Positions 50,154 through 61,165 of a stretch of DNA of 64,000 nt are shown here, in pieces. The position numbers were made by a program, and so were the translations under genes. The DNA is from Phallusia mammillata (taxonomy: Eukaryota; Chordata; Ascidiacea; Phlebobranchia; Ascidiidae). The notes beneath the pieces are model-generated. The model did not search any database. It was not told the origin of the DNA and worked only from the letters and a program-made list of their open reading frames with translations. The stretch's first letter is position 1. Each line of letters begins with the position of its first letter. The stretch lies in NCBI GenBank assembly GCA_003260075.1, contig QLIY01000181.1, positions 132,695 through 196,694 on the forward strand, read 5' to 3'.

Positions 50154-52020
50154 GTCTGGATTGTAACAGATTTTTACAGAAAATTTTGCCTTACTTTGCT
50201 TGATTTTGTTAACAAATCGGAGATATCTTGAAAATAAATCGGAATTAAAATGTATTTAAAAACATAAGTGCCACAGAACTTGTGTATGAAGAATACATCT
50301 TGTAAACGTTTCAACACTAGATGTGGTCTTCATCAGTGCAGGTTGTCAACTGTGCATTAACTGGGGTTTAAATAACCGTGCCAGACTGTTCTTCCTCGAT
50401 GCATTTTTAATCACGCCTCTGACCTTAAAATCTACACGGTGCATGTCCATGCTTTTGCGTCTGTTCAACAGCTGACCCACATCTCCGGTTCTTATTTTTT
50501 GTTACCACCACCTGACTAATCGCAAGTTTCGTGTGCTATCAGTGACGTCACCTCACACATCTTGCGTTACAATGCCCCTATTGCATACACACCCCGGTTC
50601 AAGCACAATTGTTGAAAGGACTACAAAACTTCATGTACTTAAATTAAATTACTTTTTAAGTACATGTATAGTGTTCCTATAAACATAAATAGGTTCAAAC
50701 TCGCTAGTTTTTTGATAAAACCAAGTACCAATACAGTTTGACAGAATGTGTTTTGTTCAGTTTGACAGAAATGCATCTATTTCCATATAGCTTGCAGTTG
50801 TACTAAGTTGCGCTGATAAATGTTGAAATTTATAATGTAACCTGCCTTGTTAAGCACATTAAAAAACCAACAGAAGTTGTTTGACATTCGGCCAAACAGT
50901 GCTGCTTCCTGACAGCTTTGCGGTTTTTGACAGCGACAAGATTTGGATGTTGTGCGGGTAAAATGTCAACCCAAACTTTGTCACTGGAAGAAAAAGACGT
51001 TTAGCTCATAATTCGTTCATGAAACGAACTCTGCTTGCGGACGTTGAAATCAGAATTTTTAGAATTAATTTATCGCAACGTTACTATGAAATACCATGCA
51101 TGACATGAACATCACCCATATCCTGTAGTTCCGAAAATTCATGTGTTTTGACATTTAAATCGTGTTGAAGTAGCGCGACATGATTTGCTGAGTTTCTGAC
51201 AAAGAAGCACGTATACGTACTTCATTAGTGCATATTTGTTAATAACAATTCCCGTTCTATATTAGTGCAAATATTAAACGAGTACACCGATAAGAGATAT
51301 TTATTAGTACACTGTTCAAAATAATGTTTTTTAAACTATGTAAACAAGCTTTACATTATTAAATTTTTTGATAAATTTAATTTCCAAACATTTATAAAAT
51401 ATTGAACTACTCTCCAATACAAAATCAACAAACAAGCCTGCACTGGTTTATCAAACGATGCGAAGTGGTAAATGGAATATGTTTGGTGGAATCGAAAGAC
51501 TGGACATTTGTAAGCAATTGTATGGAAACTATTTCATAACAATAAGACAGTCTGAAATAGTATTTTGACAGCTCTTAAATGTCTTGCAGAATGCATTTTT
51601 TCCTGTTTTTATATTAACCACCAACACAACACTGCCAACAAATAACAGTGTATATCGAAGAAGGCGCATCAATATTTTTTTGATAAACGATGCAGAAATC
51701 AAACGAAACGAAAACGACCGAAAAACATATGTGACGACTTAAGAATATTTTCTATGATGACTTGTGTAGTATATTTACAATTTGGACGATATGTTTTTGA
51801 ATTGAGCTTTGGCGAATGGTAGCGGCCGTGAAACTTTTACGAAGAACTGAGACAACATAAGAATAAAATGGTTTATAAAATTTCTATGTGAATCATATGT
51901 TATGGATGACAAACACACTACATTTATCAAATTTCCTTTCGATTTTTCATTGGTACATATACTACAGTAAAAAACATCGAAATTATTTAAAACAAACACA
52001 TTAAATGTTTCTCTAATTTT
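50154..52020. other. MFS upstream region, otherwise unrecognised
   Basis: Contains the repeat block at 50290-50350 also seen at 12930-13010. No exon is supported. Confidence 0.4.
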
Positions 52021-52599
52021 AGACGATTTGTTTCGAAATGTTTGTCACACCACCAGCAACAGTTGTCACAACAACATCGTATTCTTAGTCGAGTTTACTG
52101 CCTGACACATATGACACATAAGCCATATCAAAGAAACAGACATGTGCATGTTTTTAGTAGATAGGACAAATGACACAGACAATGACACAAAGAACAAGAG
52201 TATAAGTGATGTTATATTTTTGGCCAATCTATTTAGAGATTGAGCAAAATGGAACACAGCTGCCAATATAAAGCTAAAAACACAACACTACAGGATATGG
52301 TGACACATAATTTACTGCATGTCAACGCTAAAACAAATGGCAGTCCAACAGGAAGTAATTGAAACTCCACAGCATTGAAACACAAACAAAAAGATTAAAT
52401 CCGAAGAATTAAGCGGTAACAGTACATGTATAGTTTTCAAGCGTTACTACGTTGGCTACAATATTTGTTGCCAATAACCACGCCCAAATTACCACGTTTG
52501 CAAAATAACAACATCGGATCATTTTGGAGGGAAAAATAGATTACAAACAAACAACAAAGAGCAGTAATTGAATTGAGATAACAAATGTTTGGTTACTCT

Positions 52600-52880
52600 A
52601 CTTGTAATCTTTGTTAAAAACTTGATGGAAAGCGTTCATCGAAATCGTTACAGGTAAAACACATCTAAAAAAACAGCCCAAAGTGCGTGGCGAACATTAT
52701 GACACTCGTAGCTGTACCTACTTTGTTTTCAGGAAACCAAAGCACAGCAAAAATGGAGTGATGGTCATAAGCAACTGTGACGCGATGCCGTTAAAAGTTT
52801 GGCCAATCACCATTACTGCCAATAAACTGCGGTTTTACACGGCAGTGGCGAAACACAAGAAAGCTAAAAATACCGCAAAT
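52600..52880 (-). pseudogene. MFS fragment, TM3-TM6 region
   Basis: Minus-strand pieces read KNTAVAKHKKA-region antisense, that is LAFLCFATA, NRSLLAVMVIGQTFNGIASQ, LMTI, VLWFPENKV and a degraded GCVLPVTI. Both ends are missing and frames are broken. Third member of the tandem units with 45640-46955 and 47980-50153. Confidence 0.7.
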
Positions 52881-53074
52881 TAGGACATACTTTTGTCCTA
52901 ATAATACGCTAAAAGTAACCAAACAGATAATTGTGTTCTTGATTTACCACTTTTACGAAATAGCTTTTCTAGTGCTTTCTCACGACAATTTACTTTGTAA
53001 CAGAAAGATTATTCCGAGGTTATGAGATTTAAATGTTAACACGATTTTTGTAGCTCTAAGGAAGTGACGTTTGG

Positions 53075-53085
53075 CCCCCCCCCCC
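53075..53085. other. C-run spacer, no clear local duplication
   Basis: Eleven C bases at the paralogous place of 13444-13454. Confidence 0.6.
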
Positions 53086-53109
53086 ATAAAATCTTGCGAT
53101 CGTTGGATT

Positions 53110-53145
53110 AATTTAAACCAGCGGTTCTTAACTTTTTTTTCCATA
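53110..53145. mobile_element. hAT terminus fragment
   Basis: CAGCGGTTCTTAACTTTTTT resembles the end of the element at 9236. It replaces the first 180 codons of the adjacent MFS copy. Confidence 0.45.
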
Positions 53146-54003
53146 GGAACTGTTATAGGTGCAATGATAACTGCTGTTTACTTCGGAATGTTTCTATAGG
53201 GTGCATTTTGCCCGTAACGATTTTAGACAAATCGTTTCGAAACGTTTGTCACAACACCAGCAACACTTGTCACAACAATACGTTTTCTGGTATGACAGAC
53301 GATCAGTTTACGCTTGTTGTTATGTTTGGTGCATTACTAACTTTGGGTGCTTTGTTTTTCCTTTTACTTGCATTGTTTCTTACCTACTTCCCTCCAAAAC
53401 CGCCGACGTACGCTCAAGCTGAAACATCAACAAACGCGGGAAACCATTGGATTTCAACAAATGTTGGGCACAACAAAATATTTTTTTTAAACAAATCCTT
53501 TCTAATGGCAACGCTTGTATCTACAACTTCACAAAGTCAGGCGATAAATTTATCTTTTCTAAAGATACGACTTCAGCATATTTGCTTGCCCTCAATTCAG
53601 TAAGTGGGGCATTTGCTGGATTTGTGACGGGTCAAATAGTTGACAAATGCAAAAACTACAAAGTCCTTGCCGTTGTTGGTTGCGCATGTTCATTTATCTT
53701 TTCAGTTGGACTTATAGTCGGATGGTTGAAATCAAGTTATTTTTTTTGCGTGTGCAAGTTTTTCATCGGATTTGCTTCCCGAGCTGTTATGGTCTTGTTC
53801 TACGAAATAGCTACTCAGGAAACCTACCCAATTGACGTAACCTTTAAGAGCATTTGTATGTCCAGCATTCAGATCACTATAGCACTGCTCCATACCATTA
53901 CGGTTCGGGCAATTTTAATGTTCCGTGGAAGTCTTGCTGTACTTGTTTTAATGTCGGTAAATTATGCAATGAGTGTTCTATTGTATTTTCTCTGTTGCAA
54001 ATA
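53146..54003 (+). pseudogene. MFS pseudogene, right-arm copy of 10912-12311
   Basis: Starts inside TM5 (GTVIGAMITAVYFGM) and runs in two main frames through LPVTILDKSFRNVCHNTSNT, VVMFGALLTLGALFFLLL, PPKPPTYAQ, then after frameshifts DTTSAYLLALNSVSGAFAGF, VTGQIVDKCKNYKVLAVVGC, SRAVMVLFYEIATQETYPID, to a stop at 54003. The N-terminal part and about 20 codons around TM7-TM8 are missing. Confidence 0.8.
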
Positions 54004-54222
54004 AATCTCCGTTGTTGTTTTTTGTTTATTTCTTTGTTTGTTATTATTTTGTTTGCCCATGAAATTCGTGCCCAAATCTGAATACCGCAATGAAAATCAT
54101 ACTTATTTAGTGGTTTATTTGAAATCGTTGTGTTAATTTTGGAATTATTTATTGTTTGATAACAATAGCAAGTTACAAATAATTAGTTGGATATTTTTCA
54201 ATTAAAGGCCTTCATTAGGTAA

Positions 54223-56235
54223 CTAGCATGTCAGGTATTCGTGACGAAGCGAAATATAGTTGTTCCACTGTTGAGCCACAAGACGAAGTTTCACTGCAAC
54301 TATCGGTTTGTGAAACATGTTAGTCACTTTGGTATCCGAATCGCTATTTCCGTAGAAAGTCTGCAAAAGATGGATAGTTTACATCACAAACACATTTTGT
54401 TAAACATTTGTTGAAATAAAGTTGAAACTAGTAATTGGACAATACCAAAAAAACGATATTCAGTACTCAATTGTATACCTCTATCCTGGCGATGACAGGG
54501 TGTTTTACGCTCTTCTTTACGCACACAAATGCTATAAAATTATATTTGCGTTTCCATAATCACATTCATGCATTGCCAGAAATTACCTTAACTATATTTC
54601 GGAAACATAACTAATGTAATTATCTGGTTACAGGGATTAAACCAATAGCCCAGGTGCTTTTGGTTGCTTCATCTGTCTATTTATTTGTCAATTGTGACAG
54701 AAAATATGGTTGAAATAGATCGTGCTTAAATAAAATTCGAAGTATCAAAGTAATGACGTTGCAAGATGACAAAGCCATGCTCCCTGGAAAGTTACATCGC
54801 AAAACACATTTATATATGTAAATCATTGCCTGTTGTATAATAGTATAACTATTATATAGAACACGTAACATCCATAATAACCTAACCTTATAGCATAGGG
54901 TATTTGTGTGTGACGAACCACTTTCGTGATCTTACCTGACTTAATATGGATTAGTGTTCTTGTGGTGTTTATGCTTTATGATTAGGTCTTGTTGCGGTAA
55001 CGTGTTTTCAGAAAACAAACATGTTTAGATATATGTAACATACGTTCTTATCTTACAGTTAAAGTTTCGCTGACGTAAGTAAAGTTTATTTACTGCGCCA
55101 CACACGGTAAGTTAGACAAATATCACCAACTACAACAAGCGCTCTAACATGACGACTTACATCTGTTTGACTAAGAGCATCTTCAACAGTTTGCCATTCA
55201 TCTTCATAGGGCCGCATATATTGGATTGTATACCTCGTTACCCATTGGTCAGCCTGATTCCTTCCTTGTGTGATAACCCCAGTAATTTTTGTAGGTTTAA
55301 CCAAGCTTACCTGGATCCATTCCCCAGCTATTCCTAATGAAAAAATGAACGATATTTAGGCTTCTAATTAGCAAAGTTTTAATCGTGAAGGTTCCAGGTT
55401 AAGATATGTTTTATATCGCTGCATTCTGCAATATTTTTATTTATTTTTTATTTCATTTATTAACAAAAGCTTTTAGCTTTTCGTGATTTTTTTGAAATCT
55501 AATATTGTCAACTAACGTTTGTTGGCCACCCACGATCCGTAGTGTAGTCCAGGTCTGTTTGGCGTATCCAGTCTACCATATCTATTGTGATGAAAGTCGT
55601 TGACTGATGGTCCATAATATGTAGATGAGGAGATAGCATCGTTCGATATGTAACCACTTTTCAGTCCCAACAAACACAAGCAATCTGCCGATAATTTTTT
55701 ATTAAAAATGCCAAAAAATATGCAAAGTTTTTTATCAGAACTGTTTTCACATCTCATGAAAAACATAATTTTTAGAGGGTTTGGGCATATAGAAGTTCTG
55801 CGTGTTATCTTTGACGTCACCCCAGTCTTGCATTTACCTTTTTTGTGTAGTTTTTTTTGTCTTTTTTGTGTTTTTAATTTAATCAACACATATTTCTGCA
55901 ATAATTGGTCAATAAGTTGCCCTAAAAATATCATTTTTAATGTAAAAAGAAAAGTGTATTACTTACGTCGATTTGCTTCAAGTGACACTTGAGACCAGTC
56001 TTTACCAACTGTAAAGCATAATTTTGAAAGAAATTAAAATTCGATAATCAGGTCATCAGCAAACTTTGATAAAAATGTACAAGAAACTTATTTCATACCT
56101 TCACATCCAAAACTTCCTGAAAACAAACAAGCGATTTAACACCATTTGTTTCATTATATAACATCATTAAACAACGTTTGAAATCTTACCAGAAACTTGG
56201 GAAATTACAAGAAGTAGACTAATTTTCGTGAACAT
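54223..56235 (-). CDS. Secreted single-discoidin-domain protein, six exons, 194 aa
   Basis: Exons: 56235-56190, 56116-56099, 56008-55967, 55684-55517, 55333-55161, 54360-54223 (585 nt, all in frame). Signal peptide MFTKISLLLVISQVSG, then two very short linker exons (18 and 42 nt: SFGCEG, GKDWSQVSLEANR). The F5/8C domain is CLCLLGLKSGYISNDAISSS, YGRLDTPNRPG, GSWVANK, GEWIQVSLVKP, TGVITQGRN, QWVTRYTIQY, FHKPIVAVKLR, ending EYLTC-stop. This is the intact partner of the damaged left-arm copy 6757-8701, with canonical GT donors where that copy has AT and GC. Confidence 0.87.
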
Positions 56236-56545
56236 AATGGGCAGTGTAGTGTGCCTTGAACTACAAAAAGTAAAAACAGGGTAAAAAGTGAAACATGTCA
56301 AAACATATTTTGTCTAACAGAGAGAACATAGTATTTATAGCACTTGTTGTTTTCTTTAAATGTAGATGGTACCCTCCTCTAAATTGATTGCTCAGAGAAG
56401 CAAATCCGAACAAAACGAGTAGTGCAGTTAATTAAACCAGTTGACCTTGGTTGTTTATTGCCACTTTGCAATGAAATGAAACAATATTGTTGTAGACATT
56501 TTTATTCTGTTTCCTCAAAAAAAACCTTAAATGATCAGATTCTTG

Positions 56546-56556
56546 CCCCCCCCCCC
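56546..56556. other. C-run spacer with back-jump duplication
   Basis: Eleven C bases followed by a near copy of 56425-56540. Confidence 0.75.
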
Positions 56557-57161
56557 AGTTAATTAAACCAGTTGACCTTGGTTGTTTATTGCCACTTTGC
56601 AATAAAATGAAACAATATTGTTGTAGATATTTTATAAAAACCTTAAATGATCAGATTCTTATATGGTAAATTGTACATAAAGACCACTATTTATTAAAAT
56701 CACTATCACTATAAACGTTTCGGACGATATAATAGACTTACAGACTGCAAAATTTTGACCACCAGTTGAAAACAAAACCTACCCTAAAAGATCTCAATTG
56801 ATTTCAAACGCCAGTTTAAACCAGCGCTTAGGGATACTTTGATACTTATACTCCCCAAGCCGTTTATTTCGATGAATCACTGTGTCTTGTTCTAGCCTGT
56901 TATCTAGCTGTACGTGTTCTCTCTGAGCGAATACAAGTCGACCGATGATAACGCATGTTTGGCAAAGACTACTTCGTTAATTTACAAATGTGTAACACGT
57001 TTATGTGCAGATTTACGAAGCTGCTGCTTTCATTATATTGATCTGGATCGTGTTACTTGTCTTCTTTTTTATCTTTCGTGAGGTCGATATGTTTGATGTT
57101 AAACAAGAAATATATACAAGAGTTTGATCAGAAGTGCACAACGTTTTTGGTACTGGCTGCA

Positions 57162-57171
57162 CCCCCCCCCC
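57162..57171. other. C-run spacer with back-jump duplication
   Basis: Ten C bases followed by a near copy of 57049-57160. Confidence 0.75.
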
Positions 57172-57452
57172 GTGTTACTTGTCTTCTTTTTTATCTTTCG
57201 TGAGGTCGATATGTTTGATCTTAAACAAGAAATATTTACAAGAGTTTGATCAGAAGCGCACAACGTTTTTGGTACTGGCTGCCTCAAAACAGGTTCTTAT
57301 TTCACCAACGGCCGCCAGTGTGCTGATGATTAATATCTATAAATTGCAGTTATCTAGAAACTTAATTTTTACACAATGTCTAATCTTTTCGCATTAAACC
57401 GCCAAGACCAACGTTTCTTAACAGTGGCCCATGCCCCTGGAAAAGAACACGA

Positions 57453-57989
57453 GAAAGGCTCACCCGAAACATCCACAGTAAGATTGTAAACCATTTTTTC
57501 CATTGTAGTGTAGCTCCTTTTCTTTTGTAATTTTTCTTCTGTAATCTTTATTATTGTTAGTTTTAATGCAATCACGTTTAGCAAAGTTGAATAGGACGCT
57601 TCATGATTGATCATTATTTGAACATCTTGAAATAATTACAATAAAACTAATAATCATGTTTTTCACTTGCATGTACAAAAACGAAATGAAAATGAAGTGG
57701 AAATGGCACAACTCTTTATTGGGGGCCTGAAAACGTTTTGGTTAACTGACCAGCACATCAGCCACCAGAGGTACAATGGGGCATCTAATGACTACTCCAA
57801 GAACATTTTTAGGTGATGAATTTGCATGTCCAGTTTTTTTCTTTAGTATGGGAATTTACTTAATGAATGTTATATTAAATTGGGTAAAAACTACGTCTAA
57901 ATTAAACGTGATGGTGCATTCCACGGGTATATTCTTATAAAGAATGCTGATTTGTTCATCAGGAGAAGATGAAGTCTGCCATTGTGTTT

Positions 57990-57990
<1 letters not shown>
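57453..57990. repeat. Near-identical direct duplicate of 58360-58900
   Basis: About 540 nt, repeated immediately after the C run at 58350-58359 with few differences. A more diverged third copy is near 60450-60740. Confidence 0.85.

Positions 57991-58065
<75 letters not shown>
57991..58065. repeat. Poly-C run, 75 nt
   Basis: Separates one copy of the retroelement segment ending ATTGTGTTTA from sequence similar to 60785 onward. Probably a join rather than a natural tract. Confidence 0.6.
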
Positions 58066-58067
<2 letters not shown>

Positions 58068-58349
58068 AAAAAAGGTCTGTAACATCATAATACTGAACAT
58101 TCAATGCTGCAATACTTCAGCAAACGGACGTTAGTGCATGATTTTGAAGTAAAGCTTATGTTAGTTTTCCGGAAAGTTAGATTAACATACAAGCAAGTCT
58201 GTTAAACCATGCACAGTATTTTGAAAGATGAACTTGATGGGATTAATCGAGGCTGTCTTGTACACTTGATAAGGCAATACGATTTACATAGATCAAGCAT
58301 GCAGAAGAAACATCAAAGTCCATTGTCGCTTTATAGCCGTGTTTTACTG

Positions 58350-58359
58350 CCCCCCCCCC
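58350..58359. other. C-run spacer with back-jump duplication
   Basis: Ten C bases followed by a return to the sequence at 57453. Confidence 0.8.
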
Positions 58360-58937
58360 AGAAAGGCTCACCCGAAACATCCACAGTAAGATTGTAAACC
58401 ATTTTTTTTCCATTGTAGTGTAGCTCCTTTTCTTTTGTAATTTTTCTTCTCTAATGTTTATTATTGTTAGTTTTAATGCAATCACGTTTAGCAAAGTTGA
58501 ATAGGACGCTTCATGATTGATCATTATTTGAACATCTTGAAATAATTACAATAAAACTAATAATCATGTTTTTCACTTGCATGTACAAAAACGAAATGAA
58601 AATGAAGTGGAAATGGCACAACTCTTTATTGGGGGCCTGAAAACGTTTTGGTTAACTGACCAGCACATCAGCCACCAGAGGTACAATGGGGCATCTAATG
58701 ACTACTCCAAGAACATTTTTAGGTGATGAATTTGCATGTCCAGTTTTTTTCTTTAGTATGGGAATTTACTTAATGAATGTTATATTAAATTGGGTAAAAA
58801 CTACGTCTAAATTAAACGTGATGGTGCATTCCACGGGTATATTCTTATAAAGAATGCTGATTTGTTCATCAGGAGAAGATGAAGTCTGCCATTGTGTTTA
58901 GGTCTAATTGTAGCGTTGAATTCGGTTACAAGTGTAN

Positions 58938-60060
58938 GTTGTCTTCTTTGGTAAACGTGACACGACGAAGACTGTTTCCCACGTTTACCATTTAAAGTTT
59001 ATAATAATGCAAGCTACAAAGTCAACCGTTTAAAACTCTTAACATAAGATAAATGAATAAAGACTTTAAGGATACGTTGCTATGTGTTAGTTGCCAATAG
59101 CTATCCTTGGAATGCTTGAAACAGTTATTGTTAATGATAGTTGTGTTTCAATCGTTAATGATAGTTGTGTTTTCAATCATCACATTGAATAGTTTGCAAG
59201 ATTTGTAAGTTAACATAAAAGTAGCGTTTCTCAACTATTTTGATTTTTACTTCATTTTCTTCATGAACAGGTTCTTTGGTAATTAGGTAAAGTGTTGGAA
59301 TGCAAAAATGTCAATGCTATTGCTGTAGCACGCGGAATGTTATGTGGGAATGCCTGTCACATAGTAACAGATACAGTTGCGCGAGTTCCCAATCTTTGTT
59401 TGTATTGCTTGATGAACAATGATCCTAAAAGCGTCAACTTGTATTTGTAATCGGAACATGCCCTATAGGGTTTAAAATTTTTTATAGGTGGGTCGGGTGC
59501 GCTTGAATATACTTTGACTTTGCACTTCTTGAGTGTTTGATTTCTCATGTGCATAGATTGCGTCGGGTTTGGCTATGTTTGACGCCTCACAGGGACAAGT
59601 TAGGCGGTATACCACACTCGTGACATAGTTGCTTGATGTTCTTATATTAGAACTATAACTCAATTTTTTCTCGTGTTGTGAACAAACCTGAGACAGAGTT
59701 TTCCGTGTCCAGCCGAAATACGGTTGATAAATGTGCCTAGTTCCTTCCGAACTTGGGAAATTGCCTCTAAAAATCAGAGTCACCTTAACATTGACTGGAA
59801 GGCTCCGGATGGTGTTAAGTTGGAGTGTTTGTTGTTAAGGTATATAGCTAAAAGGGCCATGGTTAAGAAGCAAGTGTTAAAATTAGTTTTATTGCATTTT
59901 TATTATAATTCCTTACTATAACCGTCAGTATTTGTTGAAGGTATATTGTTTAAAATGGCTGTTGGTGCTCATTGCGCCGCTTATGTGAATTTAGCCAAAT
60001 GTGGGGCTGTCGTGAGGTATGGTGTTCATAGATTTTCCTGTCAAAGAAGTGGGGTGGTTA
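58938..60060. repeat. Near-identical direct duplicate of 62896-64000
   Basis: About 1.1 kb or more, continuing beyond the window. It starts at an N (58937) and shows only scattered differences, for example at 59773 versus 63729. Confidence 0.9.
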
Positions 60061-61039
60061 TCCCTTGTGGAGTTTACAACGATGAATGGTTTATTTTAAA
60101 TTGAAAGTCCATTGTCGCTTTATAGCCGTGTTTTACTAACGCTAAAACGAGGTTACGTTTGTGATGCATTAGTTACTATAAAGCTAGACCACTTGCGGTA
60201 AAGCCCCGTGTATGTTCGCTTGAGAAAAAAGTGTAGAACAGTCAATGTCTGTTTTGCATATCGTTTCACCTACAAAAGCAAAAATGGAATGATTGCGTTC
60301 CTGTTGTCAGTAAAGTTAATGCTGGTCACTGTTCATGAAAAGTCGCATTGGTTGTGCAATGCTAAAAACAAGTCGTCAACGTAGCGTTTGAGTACAACAA
60401 GATTGATGATGACAGGCGTTCGGCTTTGAGCTATGTTGATAACGTAAGTAATCAGCACATCAGCCACCAGAGGAACAATGGGATATCTAATGACTACTCC
60501 AAGAACATTTTTAGGTGATGAATTTGCATGTCCAGTTTAGTTTCTTTAGTATGGGAATTTACCCAATAAACGTTGCATTACATTGGGTAAAAAGTTTTTA
60601 CTAAAAACTACGTCTAAATTAAGCGTGATGGTGAAGTCCACCTGTATATTCGTGAAAAGAATGCTGATTTGTTCGTCAGAAAAAGATGAAGTCTGCCATT
60701 GTGTTTGAGTCTAATTGTAGCGTTGAATTCGGTTACAAGTGTAAACCCGTTAAAATAGTTTTGAGTTTAGGTAATTAAAAGAAAATATCTGTAACATCAA
60801 AATACTGAACATTCAATGCTGCAATACTTTAGCAAACGGACGTTAGTGCATGATTTTGAAGTAAGGCTGATGTTAGTTTTCCGGAAAGTTAGATTAACAT
60901 ACAAGCAAGTCTGGTAAACCATGCACAGTATTTTGTAAGATGAAATGACGGGATTAATCGAGGCTGTCTTGTACACTTGATAAGGCAATACGATTTACAT
61001 AGATCAAGCATGCAGAAGAAACATCAACAGGTTCTTGTT

Positions 61040-61165
61040 GCGACTTAAGGATGCAAATAGCCAGACAAGTTGTTTTAGGCCTTGACCCGAGCAGTTTTTA
61101 GACTTGACACGAGCTTTTTACCCTTGACGCAAGCGCTGTTAGGCCTTGATCCGAGCCGAGTGACC
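61040..61165. repeat. Degenerate short tandem repeat
   Basis: Units related to GGCCTTGACCCGAGC recur four times with variation. Confidence 0.6.

Larger units (their letters stand above)
43960..56470 (-). repeat. Right arm of the large inverted duplication
   Basis: Mirror-order counterpart of 5640-20200. It has lost the discoidin half of the SUEL gene and has gained extra MFS copies, but lacks the three TE insertions seen at 8706, 9236 and 14950 of the left arm. Confidence 0.75.
56236..57370. other. End of the right arm and two spacer joins
   Basis: Inverted match to 5640-5830 ends near 56470. C-run spacers at 56546-56556 and 57162-57171 each precede a near copy of the preceding 100-130 nt. 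No gene. Confidence 0.55.
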
